From positions 3,999,818-4,063,817 of the forward strand of contig NZ_CP010803.1 in assembly GCF_000960975.1 (NCBI RefSeq): 64,000 nt of DNA, given 5' to 3'. A program made the translations under genes and the position numbers. Of the stretch, positions 30,561-38,462 are shown one piece after another (the first letter of the stretch is position 1; every line of letters begins with the position of its first letter). The DNA is from Martelella endophytica (GTDB lineage Bacteria; Pseudomonadota; Alphaproteobacteria; Rhizobiales; Rhizobiaceae). The notes under the pieces are model-generated. The model saw only the letters and a list, made by a program, of their open reading frames with translations, did no database searches and was not told the origin of the DNA.

Positions 30561-31133
30561 TCAAATATTGCGCTGGCCGGAGCGCACCGCGCGCGCCAGC
30601 ATCGCCGAAACCTGGCCTTCGCTTTTCTGAAAGCTCGCCGCGTCCTGGGTCGTGACGTTGAAGACAATCTGCGGACCGCTGCCCCCCTGCATCGCAACGC
30701 CGAGTGATCCGTCGGCACCGCGCTTCAGCGGCAGGATCGCCTCGCTGCCGGCCTCGCCCATCAGCCCGACGCCGCCCGGCATGTTGAAATAGGTCGGGTT
30801 CGAAACCACCCCACCGGCGGCAAACGGCATGAGGCGGCCCGGCACACCGCCATTGGCATGCGCAAACACCTGCACCAGCCCCTCGGTCAGCGATCCGATC
30901 TGCCCGGATATCGCGTTCTCGAGCGGTTTCAGCGCCGAATTCAGAGCAAGTTCGCTGAGCTTCCTGCCAAGATCGCCCAGCACCATCTGAAGCCCCTTGC
31001 CGCTCAGCGTCGCATCCTTCATCGCATCGGTGATCGCCGCCGCAAAGTTGTCGGACTGGCTTTCGAGATCCACAAGAACGTCCCGAAGTGCGCTCGCGCC
31101 CGCCACCGCGTCGGAATAGTCGTCAGGTTCCAT
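30561..31133 (-). CDS. GTA g11 short tail tape measure protein
   Basis: The 190-residue protein corresponds to the short tape-measure protein of the GTA, which sets tail length. It opens MEPDDYSDAVAGASALRDVLVDLESQSDNFA, has an alpha-helical body (SALKPLENAISGQIG), and a glycine-rich end with PFAAGGVVSNPTYFNM and LMGEAGSEAILPLKRG, which are typical tape-measure C-terminal motifs. The ATG at 31133 lies 7 nt after AGGAGG; a GTG at 31136 is also possible. It overlaps the end of g10.1 by 11 nt. Confidence 0.88.
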   Translation of the reverse strand: MEPDDYSDAVAGASALRDVLVDLESQSDNFAAAITDAMKDATLSGKGLQMVLGDLGRKLSELALNSALKPLENAISGQIGSLTEGLVQVFAHANGGVPGRLMPFAAGGVVSNPTYFNMPGGVGLMGEAGSEAILPLKRGADGSLGVAMQGGSGPQIVFNVTTQDAASFQKSEGQVSAMLARAVRSGQRNI

Positions 31134-31386
31134 CACCAGACCTCCTCATCTCATCGGGATATCGGTTCATCAGTGCGTTGAGTGACGCCCGCGTGGTCAC
31201 GGGCGGGGAATTGCCGAATGCGCCGCTCATCGCCGCGAATTCGACTGGCGCGAGCTGCCAGAACGCATCGGGAGAAAGCCGCAGCAGGCAGAGCCCCGTA
31301 TGGATCGCCGCCCGCCAGGGAAACGGGTCGGCGACGGGAGGTTCGGAGCCCGCCGCTGCGGCTAGGAAGGGTCCGGCTCGCGCCCA
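31123..31386 (-). CDS. GTA g10.1 tail assembly chaperone, no start codon, -1 frame to g10
   Basis: The minus strand encodes a conserved-looking TIGR02216-type chaperone (FPWRAAIHTGLCLLRLSPDA then FWQLAPVEFAAMSGAFG) ending MNRYPDEMRRSGDGT. This frame opens only after a TGA at 31389-31387, and from there to the conserved core it has no ATG, GTG or TTG. It overlaps the last eight codons of g10 and is in the -1 frame relative to g10. Either it is made by -1 frameshifting from g10, as with other tail chaperone pairs, or it uses a rare start. The coordinates give the whole open frame, about 87 codons; the true N-terminus is unknown. Confidence 0.72.
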   Translation of the reverse strand, partial: WARAGPFLAAAAGSEPPVADPFPWRAAIHTGLCLLRLSPDAFWQLAPVEFAAMSGAFGNSPPVTTRASLNALMNRYPDEMRRSGDGT

Positions 31387-31730
31387 TCAGGGCGCTGAAC
31401 CGCCCCTCCCGAAAAGGTCACCGTCAGGAGTTCGGCAACGAGACGGGCATAGGCCGAAACCCCTCCTTCCATGCTCATCGCCGCCACATCCTCATCGTCA
31501 AAGGCATTGCCGCCGCCGCGCAGCCCGGCACCGATGATCGCGATCAGGTCCCGTGCCTTCAGCCCGCCAGAGGCGAGCCGCTTGCCAAGGTCGCCGAGTC
31601 CGTCGGCGGCGAATGCCGTCTCCAACTCTGCCAGCGCCCCGAGTGTCAGGCACAGGATCCGACGCTCGCCGCCAATCACCGCCTCGATCTCACCGCGGTA
31701 ACGGTTCGCCCGCGCTCCGGAACGGCTCAT
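31362..31730 (-). CDS. GTA g10 tail assembly protein (DUF3356-like)
   Basis: The 122-residue protein is of the GTA gp10/tail chaperone family: RANRYRGEIEAVIGGERRIL at the N-terminus, LGALAELETAFAADGLGDL, then LIAIIGAGLRGGGNAF and the closing FSGGAVQRPDGREPDPS. Other GTAs place it between the major tail protein and g10.1. The ATG at 31730 overlaps the g9 stop by 4 nt; the longer open frame is a shadow over g9. Its 3' end overlaps the g10.1 frame by about 25 nt, which is where a frameshift would have to happen. Confidence 0.88.
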   Translation of the reverse strand: MSRSGARANRYRGEIEAVIGGERRILCLTLGALAELETAFAADGLGDLGKRLASGGLKARDLIAIIGAGLRGGGNAFDDEDVAAMSMEGGVSAYARLVAELLTVTFSGGAVQRPDGREPDPS

Positions 31731-32137
31731 GCCGCCGCCCCGAAGGTGATTGCTCCGCCGGATTCGAGCACGATCTCGAACGTCACCTCGCCGTTGTGCT
31801 GACCGGAATATTCGAGTGCAGAAATCTGGAATGGTCCCGCCAGCGTGCCGAAATCCGGAATGACGATCTGTGCCTCCACCAGCGCGCCGGCAAAGAAGGC
31901 AGACCGCACCGTCGCGTCGGAAGCCTGGTCCTTGAAAATCCCGCTTGCCGTCATCGAAGCCCGCTGGATGCCGGCACCACCAAGCAGCTCGCGCCACCGT
32001 CCCGCACTTTCGGAATCGGTGATATCCACCGTCTCCGCATTGAAGGCGAGCCGCTTGGAGCGCAGCCCGGCCACCGTTTCATACCCACTGCCGTTGTGCA
32101 GTTTCAAAAGCAGATCCTTGCCTTTCTGGGCTGTCAT
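31727..32137 (-). CDS. GTA g9 major tail protein, TP901-1 family
   Basis: The 136-residue protein forms the tail tube. The sequence runs MTAQKGKDLLLKLHNGSGYETVAGLRSKRLAFNAETVD, then ITDSESAGRWRELL, and ends LEYSGQHNGEVTFEIVLESGG, as in TP901-1-type tube proteins of alphaproteobacterial GTAs. The ATG at 32137 is the only reasonable start. It sits 33 nt downstream of g8 and overlaps g10 by 4 nt. Confidence 0.93.
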   Translation of the reverse strand: MTAQKGKDLLLKLHNGSGYETVAGLRSKRLAFNAETVDITDSESAGRWRELLGGAGIQRASMTASGIFKDQASDATVRSAFFAGALVEAQIVIPDFGTLAGPFQISALEYSGQHNGEVTFEIVLESGGAITFGAAA

Positions 32138-32170
32138 CGAAATCTCCGTTGTCCATCAGAAGAAGCCGGT

Positions 32171-32578
32171 TCATGCCGGCTCGGTCACCGCGCGAAACTG
32201 CATCTCGGCGAGGAAATAGCCCGTCCGTTCGACCCGTTTCACACGCGTCGAACGGTAGAGGATGCTCACAAGATGCGCGTCGGAAAGGGTGAGCGGCGCG
32301 TCATCGAGAAGCGCGCGCACCCGCGCTTCGATCGCCTGAAGCGCCTTGCGCCCATACGCCTCGGACCAAACTTCGATTGTCAGCAGATGCTCGTAAGCCG
32401 TTGCATCGACTGTCGAATAGTCCTTCGTCTCGCAAAGCCCGAAGACGATCGCCGGCAATCGCGGCCGCGACAGCAGCCGGTCGAAAATCGCATCCGCCCC
32501 GATCAGGCCCGTGAGGGTCGCGTCGCTGGCGAGCCGCGCGTGAATGGCCGCAAGCAATGCGTTTTCCACCGCGCTCAT
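32171..32578 (-). CDS. GTA g8 tail terminator, DUF3168
   Basis: This 135-residue DUF3168 protein should cap the end of the tail tube and join it to the head. It reads MSAVENALLAAIHARLASDATLTGLIG, then IFDRLLSRPRLPAIVFG, LLTIEVWSEAYGRKALQAIEARVRALL and a beta-rich end. Start ATG 32578 overlaps the g7 stop by 4 nt. Size and order are as in RcGTA. Confidence 0.92.
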   Translation of the reverse strand: MSAVENALLAAIHARLASDATLTGLIGADAIFDRLLSRPRLPAIVFGLCETKDYSTVDATAYEHLLTIEVWSEAYGRKALQAIEARVRALLDDAPLTLSDAHLVSILYRSTRVKRVERTGYFLAEMQFRAVTEPA

Positions 32579-32916
32579 AGGCCAACCTCCTCGGTCCGGC
32601 AGACGGTATAGCGCCCGGTTTCATCCGGGTCGCGCCAGCCATTGATTGCAAAGTTCCGGCTCCCCATCCGAAGCCGCATCCCCGGGGCAAGATCGCTCCG
32701 CGCCCGCATCCAGATCTCGTGGGTCACGCGCACGACCGATCCATTGGCCTCCTCGTCGAAGCCGATCGATACCGGCTCGAGCCGCGCCCAAAGCCTCTCC
32801 ACCAGGGAATAGGAAATCTCCGCCCCGCCCTGCCCGTCGGAGACGCTCACCGGCGAGAGCAGCTCAAGCCGCACCGAGAAGGCGCCGGGATCGAGTGCCT
32901 GCATCAGAGCCTCCAT
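32575..32916 (-). CDS. GTA g7 head closure (stopper) protein
   Basis: The 113-residue protein is of the phage head-closure type: a beta-barrel opening FSVRLELLSPVSVSDGQGGAEI, then LWARLEPVSIGFDEEANGSVVRVTHEIWMRARSDLAPGMRLRMGSRNFAINGWRDPDETGRYTVCRTEE, the usual stopper pattern. It should sit between the adaptor and the tail terminator. Starts are ATG 32916 (overlapping g6 by 13 nt) or ATG 32904. It overlaps g8 by 4 nt. Confidence 0.9.
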   Translation of the reverse strand: MEALMQALDPGAFSVRLELLSPVSVSDGQGGAEISYSLVERLWARLEPVSIGFDEEANGSVVRVTHEIWMRARSDLAPGMRLRMGSRNFAINGWRDPDETGRYTVCRTEEVGL

Positions 32917-33470
32917 GCCTTCAGCGGCGCAATCAGCCGGTCATAACCCTCAGGCGCTCCGGACGGTTCCAGGTCCGGCCCAACCGCGCCGCGAAACACG
33001 AACATATGCGCGACATGGCGCAGCAACGCCTGTTTGGCCGCTTCCGGCACCGCCGTCGCCGCGCCGAAACCGGCCGTGAAATCCACTTCGATCCCGCTTG
33101 GCCCGACCCGTTTGCCGGCAAGCGCCGGCAGATAAAGCCGCGCCGGCCTCGCCCGGCCATCCAGCCCGAAGCCATCGAGTGAAATGGTCTCCGCGACGCC
33201 CTCGCCGTCATAAACCGTAACCGCCTCGATCGATTGCACCGGCCCGCGCGCCAGCGAGATCATTCCGCTTGCCGGCCAGTCGTCGCGGTAAAGCCGCCAG
33301 CCCTGCGTCACCAGCGAGAGCCCTGTCACCGTCTCCAGATGCTCGCGCGCCGTCTTCACCAGCGCCGTCACCAGCCCGTCCTCGTCGCTGCCATCAAGCC
33401 TCAGAAAAGCCTTCGCTTCCGCAAGGCTCACGGGCTCTTCAGCCGGCGGCGTCATCAATTGGTAGCTCAT
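32904..33470 (-). CDS. GTA g6 head-tail adaptor
   Basis: The 188-residue protein matches the TIGR02215/phage adaptor family: PPAEEPVSLAEAKAFLRLDG at the start, DGLVTALVKTAREHLETVTG, the WRLYRDDWPASGMISLARGPVQSIEAV core and a helical end (VPEAAKQALLRHVAHMFVFRG). It joins the portal to the stopper. ATG 33470 is the family start. An intrinsic terminator ends only about 21 nt upstream of this start codon, so the gene needs read-through from g5. Confidence 0.92.
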   Translation of the reverse strand: MSYQLMTPPAEEPVSLAEAKAFLRLDGSDEDGLVTALVKTAREHLETVTGLSLVTQGWRLYRDDWPASGMISLARGPVQSIEAVTVYDGEGVAETISLDGFGLDGRARPARLYLPALAGKRVGPSGIEVDFTAGFGAATAVPEAAKQALLRHVAHMFVFRGAVGPDLEPSGAPEGYDRLIAPLKAWRL

Positions 33471-33491
33471 CGTCAGTCTCCCTCCGGCCAC

Positions 33492-33523
33492 AAAAAACCC
33501 CGGCGCATCGCACCGGGGTTTCC
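33492..33523 (-). terminator. Intrinsic terminator T3 inside the GTA cluster, after capsid gene
   Basis: On the minus strand AACCCCGGTGCG pairs with CGCCGGGGTT around a short loop and is followed by TTTTTT. It lies 21 nt after the g5 stop and about 21 nt before the g6 start, so it would favour capsid over tail genes unless bypassed. Confidence 0.9.
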
Positions 33524-33543
33524 TATTTCACCTGTCTCAGCAA

Positions 33544-34779
33544 TCAGGCGTCGGCGAACTTGATCAGCTTGATCGCCTCGAAGTTCTGCACCCCGCCGCC
33601 GACGCGTTTGGTGGTGTAGAACAGCACGTAGGGCTTGGCCGAATAGGGATCGCGTAGCACCCGCACACCCGCCCGGTCGACGACCAGATAGCCGGCGGCA
33701 AAGTCGCCGAAGGCAATCGGCGTGGTCTCCACCCCGATATCCGGCATGTCCTCGGCCTCGGTCACCGGAAAGCCCATCAGCGAGGCTTCCTGGCCGATGC
33801 CTGCCGGCGGCTGCCAGAGGTAATTGCCGTCATCATCCTTGAACTTGCGGATGACGCCCTGCGTCTTTCGGTTCATCACGAAATGCGCGTTCTGGCGATG
33901 CGCGGCCTTCAGCGCATAGATCGTATCGATCAGCGTGTCGGATGGATCGTCCGCCTTGAACGCGCCGTCGACACCAGTGGCGATATAACCGACCTTGCCC
34001 CATTCCCAGGCGCTGTCGGCCACCGTCGTATAGCTCAGAAAGCCCTTCGGCGTGGTCGATGTGTTGCCGTTGATGAAGGCCGCCCCCTCCTGCTCGGCAA
34101 AGGCAATGTCGATCTCCGAGGCAATCCAGCTCTCGACATCGATAGCCGCATCGTCGAGCAGCGAGGCGCTTGCCGCCGGCATGGCGTAAAGCTCCATCGT
34201 CGGAAAGGTCAGCTCGGAAATGTCCGGCGTCGCCGTCGCATCGCGGTCGGCGATCTCGCCGACCCAGCCGGCGGTAAAGCCGGAAGCGATGAACGGCTTT
34301 TTCAGCACGGCTCCGGAGACCTGACGCACCGTCGCCAGCCGTCGGATCGGCGACACCGCCGAGAGCCGACGCCCGATCTCGGTGTCGGTCTCGTCCGGCA
34401 CCAGATAGCCACCATCGCTCTCGGTGGTCGAAATCGCCTTCGCCTCCAGCGCCCTCAGGCCCTGTTCGTCGCCGCGGCGAATATAATTCTCGAAGGCCAT
34501 CTTGTGCTCGCTTGCTGCAAGCGAACCGCGCCCGAGCGCCGGCCTGGCCTTCTTCAGTTGCATCTCGTCGAGAAGCCGCGACTGCGCGTCCATGGCGCGA
34601 TTGATACGCTCGACCTTTTCGCGGGTCAGCACGTCCTCGCCCATCTTGCTCTCGATCTCACCGAGCCGGCGATCATTGGCTTCCTTGAAAGCTTCGAAGC
34701 TCGACATGAATTCTTCGAAGGCCTCGGAAATCGTCCCCGGCAGCCCCTTGATCTCGGGTGCCCTGGTCATGGTGTTCAT
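33544..34779 (-). CDS. GTA g5 major capsid protein, HK97 family
   Basis: The 411-residue capsid protein has the N-terminal delta region expected for HK97-type capsids (coiled coil EAFEEFMSSFEAFKEANDRRLGEIESKM to about residue 100), then the mature shell domain with YLVPDETDTEIGRRLSAVSPIRRLATVRQVSG and the C-terminal FGDFAAGYLVVDRAGVRVLRDPYSAKP. Prohead protease g4 upstream should remove the delta region. ATG 34779 follows AGAGGA. A terminator lies just after the stop. Confidence 0.96.
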   Translation of the reverse strand: MNTMTRAPEIKGLPGTISEAFEEFMSSFEAFKEANDRRLGEIESKMGEDVLTREKVERINRAMDAQSRLLDEMQLKKARPALGRGSLAASEHKMAFENYIRRGDEQGLRALEAKAISTTESDGGYLVPDETDTEIGRRLSAVSPIRRLATVRQVSGAVLKKPFIASGFTAGWVGEIADRDATATPDISELTFPTMELYAMPAASASLLDDAAIDVESWIASEIDIAFAEQEGAAFINGNTSTTPKGFLSYTTVADSAWEWGKVGYIATGVDGAFKADDPSDTLIDTIYALKAAHRQNAHFVMNRKTQGVIRKFKDDDGNYLWQPPAGIGQEASLMGFPVTEAEDMPDIGVETTPIAFGDFAAGYLVVDRAGVRVLRDPYSAKPYVLFYTTKRVGGGVQNFEAIKLIKFADA

Positions 34780-34809
34780 GATGCTATCCTCTTGTTGAAG
34801 CTGAAAAAC

Positions 34810-35481
34810 TCAGGGCGCCATCATCCGTCTTGCCTGGCGCATCAGGCCGACAAGCCGCTCATCATCCGCCCTGTTTTCACCCGCCGCCGCATCCTGCCAG
34901 CCGACAAGCGCGTCATAGCCGCCGGCAAGAAACCGGCGCGCCGCCTTTCGCGTCAGGCCGGCATCCCGCGTCAGCCATCGCTCGAATTCCCGTATGGTCG
35001 GGAAGGTATTCCCCGCCGTCTTCACCGTCGCGATGCGTGCCGTCGGCAGCATCGGAAAGGTGACGATCGAAATTTCCCAGAGGTCCGCCTCCAGCACCCG
35101 CCGCACGCCCGACTTCGCGTCATTTCGCGCCCTTACCGTCTGAAACCCGATCGAGAGCCCGTCGAGCCCGCCGGATTTCATCAGCGCATGCACCTCGCGG
35201 GCGCGGGCCACATCCGCCGAAAGCACGCCTTCGACGTAGAGCCCTCGCCCATCCTCGCGGATCTTCTTCCAGGTTCCGATCGGCTCTGCGGGATCATGCT
35301 GAAACAGCATCCGCACACCCTCCGCACCGCGCTTGGCAAGCGAGCGCGAAAACGCCCCGCGCTCGATCACATCCTTGCCGAGATCGACCTCGCCGAAGAG
35401 GCTCGCATAGCCGGAGAACGTCCCGTCCCCGGTCACGTCCGTTAACGACAGGTCGGCATATTTCAATTCATCGGCGAGCAT
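34810..35481 (-). CDS. GTA g4 prohead protease
   Basis: The product, about 223 residues, is an HK97-type prohead maturation serine protease. It shows FSGYASLFGEVDLGKDVIERGAFSRSL near the N-terminus, the catalytic His in MLFQHDPAEPIG, the catalytic Ser in LDGLSIGFQTV, and EISIVTFPMLPTARI. It processes g5 during head assembly. I use ATG 35481 because AAAGGGGGAAACC precedes it; ATG 35499, which overlaps the portal stop as TGATG, is the alternative. Confidence 0.92.
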   Translation of the reverse strand: MLADELKYADLSLTDVTGDGTFSGYASLFGEVDLGKDVIERGAFSRSLAKRGAEGVRMLFQHDPAEPIGTWKKIREDGRGLYVEGVLSADVARAREVHALMKSGGLDGLSIGFQTVRARNDAKSGVRRVLEADLWEISIVTFPMLPTARIATVKTAGNTFPTIREFERWLTRDAGLTRKAARRFLAGGYDALVGWQDAAAGENRADDERLVGLMRQARRMMAP

Positions 35482-35498
35482 GGTTTCCCCCTTTGTCA

Positions 35499-36656
35499 TC
35501 AGTAACCAACGGCCTCCCGCTTCTCTTCGTCGCTCAGGAAATCCGCCGCCCCGATCCGGCTCCACAGCGCGTCGCGTTCCGACGACAGCGCCGGCACCTG
35601 GTCGAGATCCGGTTCAAGCCGCAATCCCTCGCCATAGATCGGCGAAAGCCATGTGGTCAGCGAGGCGGCCGTGCGAGCGATCAGCGGCAGCACTGTCAGC
35701 CGATAGAAGGCCCGGTTCGCCTCCTGATAGTTCGAATAGGTGTTGTCGCCCGGAATACCGAGCATCATCGGCGGCACGCCGATGGCGAGCGCGATATCGC
35801 GCGCCGCCCCGTTGCGCGCCTCGGTGAAATCCATGTCGCGTGGGGTCAGCCCCATCGCCTTCCAGTCGAGCCCGCCCTCAAGCAAGAGCGGTCGCCCGGC
35901 GCGAACCGGCCCGGTATAGCCCTCCTCCAGCTCCTGCTTAAGCCGTTCATACTGCTCCTCGGTCAGGTTGCCGCCATCCTTCGGCTGATAGACCAGCGCG
36001 CCGGAAGGCCGCGCCGAATTGTCGAGCAAAGCCTTGTTCCAGACGGAGGCCGCATTGTGCAGGTCGAGCGCCATCTGCGCCGCCGCGAGCGGCGAAGATC
36101 CCGAATGATCATCCAGCGGATGAAACAGGCGCATATGCAAGAGCGTCAGCCCTTCGCTTTCAGCCGCAAACCGCGCCACATGCGTGCCCGTGCGATACTC
36201 ATACGCCTCCGGCCAACCGTCCCGCCCCTCGATGACCCGCACCCGGTCCGGCCTCAGGAGATGCATTTCCCGCAGCGCGCCATCGAGCAGGATCGGCTCG
36301 ACATAGGCATTGCCGGACAGGAGAAGCTGGCCGAACATCGCCTCAAAGAAGTCCGCCCCGCACATCCGCCCGTTCGGCCGCTTTAGCAGCGAAAGCAGCG
36401 GATGCTCGCTCACGAGCCCGTCATTTTCGAAAAGCTGCCAGGGCATTGCGCCGGCCGCCTCCGCAATCAGCCTTACGGCCCGGTGCGCCACCGGGTTCTT
36501 CATGAACCCCTCGCGGGCAAGCGCCGCGTAGGAGCTCCCCGACCACCGCGCCTCACCGTTAATGGCGAGCGCCGAAACCATCGTCGCCGCCTTCCTGTCA
36601 GGCACGCGAACGGCTTCTGCCCTCCGCCCTGGGAGCAGATGAAATGGCATTCTCAT
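35499..36656 (-). CDS. GTA g3 portal protein
   Basis: The 385-residue HK97-family portal forms the DNA entry ring. Typical segments are ARWSGSSYAALAREGFMKNPVAHRAVRLIAEAAGAMPW, LLLSGNAYVEPI, MRLFHPLDDHSGSSPLAAAQMALDL and GDNTYSNYQEANRAFYRLTVLPLI. Start ATG 36656 follows AAGGGGTGAGGC; ATG 36650 is possible. Only about 25 nt separate this start from terminator T2, too little for an independent promoter. It overlaps the g4 start region by 1 nt. Confidence 0.95.
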   Translation of the reverse strand: MRMPFHLLPGRRAEAVRVPDRKAATMVSALAINGEARWSGSSYAALAREGFMKNPVAHRAVRLIAEAAGAMPWQLFENDGLVSEHPLLSLLKRPNGRMCGADFFEAMFGQLLLSGNAYVEPILLDGALREMHLLRPDRVRVIEGRDGWPEAYEYRTGTHVARFAAESEGLTLLHMRLFHPLDDHSGSSPLAAAQMALDLHNAASVWNKALLDNSARPSGALVYQPKDGGNLTEEQYERLKQELEEGYTGPVRAGRPLLLEGGLDWKAMGLTPRDMDFTEARNGAARDIALAIGVPPMMLGIPGDNTYSNYQEANRAFYRLTVLPLIARTAASLTTWLSPIYGEGLRLEPDLDQVPALSSERDALWSRIGAADFLSDEEKREAVGY

Positions 36657-36681
36657 GCCTCACCCCTTCATGGTTGTCGCA

Positions 36682-36708
36682 ATAAAAAAGCCCCGGAGAA
36701 CCGGGGCC
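36682..36708 (-). terminator. Intrinsic terminator T2 between Dabb gene and GTA portal
   Basis: On the minus strand GGCCCCGG and CCGGGGC pair over a TTCT loop, followed by TTTTTT. It stands 26 nt after the stop of the Dabb gene and about 25 nt before the portal start. Confidence 0.9.
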
Positions 36709-36734
36709 AGATCAGTCTTGTTACTTGTGAGCGG

Positions 36735-37052
36735 TCAGCCCTTGTAGCGCGAATGCCTCAGCGCCTTGTCGACATCATAATCCGCCGCCATGCGCATCTC
36801 CCGCAGCGGCTTCACCACCGAGGTCGACTTCTTGTAGATCGGATGCTCGCGATAGGCGGAAAGCGCCGCCTCGTCCTCGAACTCTCCATAGACGACAAAA
36901 TCGACGCCTTCGTCGTAAAGGTCGGTCCGCGTGTTGCGACCGATCTCCAGCACCGTGGCATGCGGGTTTTCCGTCAGCATCGAAAGCCCGGCCTCTACTG
37001 CGTCCGGGTCGCCACCCTTCGGCACAGAGAAGAAAACGATATGTCTGATCAT
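36735..37052 (-). CDS. Dabb (stress-responsive A/B barrel) domain protein
   Basis: The 105-residue protein is a single Dabb domain, a small dimeric ferredoxin-like fold: MIRHIVFFSVPKGGDPDAVEAGLSMLTENP, the conserved EIGRNTRTDLYDEGVDFVVYGEFEDEAALSAYREHPIYKK, and a C-terminal tail. ATG 37052 follows AAGGGTTTTCGC; the frame extends further without similarity. It is not a structural GTA gene but lies inside the cluster on the same strand, between terminase and portal, with its own ribosome-binding site and terminator. Some Dabb proteins act in ring-closure or stress; the role here is unknown. Confidence 0.88.
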   Translation of the reverse strand: MIRHIVFFSVPKGGDPDAVEAGLSMLTENPHATVLEIGRNTRTDLYDEGVDFVVYGEFEDEAALSAYREHPIYKKSTSVVKPLREMRMAADYDVDKALRHSRYKG

Positions 37053-37151
37053 GCGAAAACCCTTGGCAGCGGCGGTTTTATAATCCCGCCAATCGGGTTT
37101 CCGGCTAGCATGCGCCTTGACGGCACGCAAGAACACGTCCCGGCTTTTCCG

Positions 37152-38462
37152 CTAGACACCCCGCACCCGCGGCATTCCGTCGCCCTCGAGCAGAAGCGCG
37201 GTCAAAGCCCAGACCAAAGCATCCAGCCTGTCGGGCGAACGCCCCGCCGAAAGCCCGTCAGCGCCGAAATCGCACATCTGGTCGACAAGCCGGGAGAAAT
37301 GCCCCGCATGCCGCACCCGTCCCTGCTCATAAAGCGCCGCAACCGGTTCGGCCCGCAGGAACTTGCCGCGCTTGGCCCGCACCGTCGCAACAGGCAGACG
37401 CTCGTCGACGCTCTTCAGCATCGCCGTGACCATATCGCCGCCCTGGTTGACTTCCGCCACCACCCGGTCGGCATCAAACCTACGAAATGCTTCGACCACC
37501 GCCCGCGCCCATTGCGCCGGAGAGCCGCCCTCGACCGAACAGTCGGCGAGCACCAGCGCCCCGCCATTCTCCATGCCGCCGGCAACCACAATGCCGCAGA
37601 CAGAATTCCGGCCCGACCCCGATGGCGGGTCGACCGCCACGACGATCCGTCCGTTCGCCATCGCATTGCGCGCAACGATCGCCTCCAGCTCGCCGCGACG
37701 CCACAGCCCGTCTTCACGGTCCTCGATCAATTCGCCCTCGAGCTCCTGCCGCCCAAGCCGCGTCCCGCCATAACGGCTGGCCAGCGCCCGGACAAAACCC
37801 GGCGCCAGATTGGCGCGATTGTCGGCCGTGGCAATCCGCGTCAGCACCGTGTCGTCCTCGGCCATCAGCCGCTTCAGCAAAGGCACCGCCCTCGGTGTCG
37901 TCGTCACCATCTGCCGCGGCTCGGCGCCGAGCCTCAGGCCGAACTGCAACATGTCCCAGCATTCCTCGCCATAGCGCCATTTCGCAAGCTCATCGCACCA
38001 GGCAAAATGAAACTGCGGCCCGCGCAGCGCCTCAGGATCCTCCGATGAAAACAGATAGGCCATCGCGCCGTTCGGCCAGACGAGCCGCCGCCGCGTGATC
38101 TCGAAATCCGGCCGCATCCGCCGCGCCACCCGGCAGATCCCGGAAACGCCATCGATCATCACCTCCCGTGCATCGCCCAGCGTCTCAGCCACCAGCGCGA
38201 TCCGGAGATCGGAACGCGCGCCGGCGCCAAGCGCCAGTCCGTGCACCCATTCCGCCCCCGCCCGCGTCTTGCCCGAGCCGCGCCCGCCCATCAGCAGCCA
38301 CGTCCGCCACCGGTCTTTCGGCGGCAGCTGTTCGGGCCGCGCCAGAAACGACCAGTCCCGCGCAAGCAGGCGGACATAATCGAAAGGATCAGCCCCGCTT
38401 TGCTGCGATTTCCTCGGCTCGCTTTTCGATGAGGTCGAGGAAATGGGCTTTGGCATTGTCAT
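37152..38462 (-). CDS. GTA g2 terminase large subunit
   Basis: The 436-residue packaging motor has an N-terminal ATPase with Walker A LMGGRGSGKTRAGAEW (residues 57-71) and a Walker B-type AWCDELAKW near residue 145. Its C-terminal nuclease has IVVAVDPPSGSG near residue 268, VAEVNQGGDM and the closing DRLDALVWALTALL. All motifs look intact. GTA terminases package host DNA largely at random by the headful mechanism. Start ATG 38462 gives a 74-nt overlap with g1; ATG 38456 is close by. The Dabb gene follows. Confidence 0.96.
   Translation of the reverse strand: MTMPKPISSTSSKSEPRKSQQSGADPFDYVRLLARDWSFLARPEQLPPKDRWRTWLLMGGRGSGKTRAGAEWVHGLALGAGARSDLRIALVAETLGDAREVMIDGVSGICRVARRMRPDFEITRRRLVWPNGAMAYLFSSEDPEALRGPQFHFAWCDELAKWRYGEECWDMLQFGLRLGAEPRQMVTTTPRAVPLLKRLMAEDDTVLTRIATADNRANLAPGFVRALASRYGGTRLGRQELEGELIEDREDGLWRRGELEAIVARNAMANGRIVVAVDPPSGSGRNSVCGIVVAGGMENGGALVLADCSVEGGSPAQWARAVVEAFRRFDADRVVAEVNQGGDMVTAMLKSVDERLPVATVRAKRGKFLRAEPVAALYEQGRVRHAGHFSRLVDQMCDFGADGLSAGRSPDRLDALVWALTALLLEGDGMPRVRGV

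Noticed and set aside
31151..31387. 78-codon minus-strand frame starting at ATG 31387 (MGASRTLPSRSGG)
   Set aside because: It is arginine-rich and lacks family similarity; the neighbouring frame has the g10.1 chaperone sequence.
33519..33530. TTCCTATTTC after terminator T3, identical to part of the gafYZ element
   Set aside because: Only one half-site of the palindrome is present; a chance match cannot be excluded.
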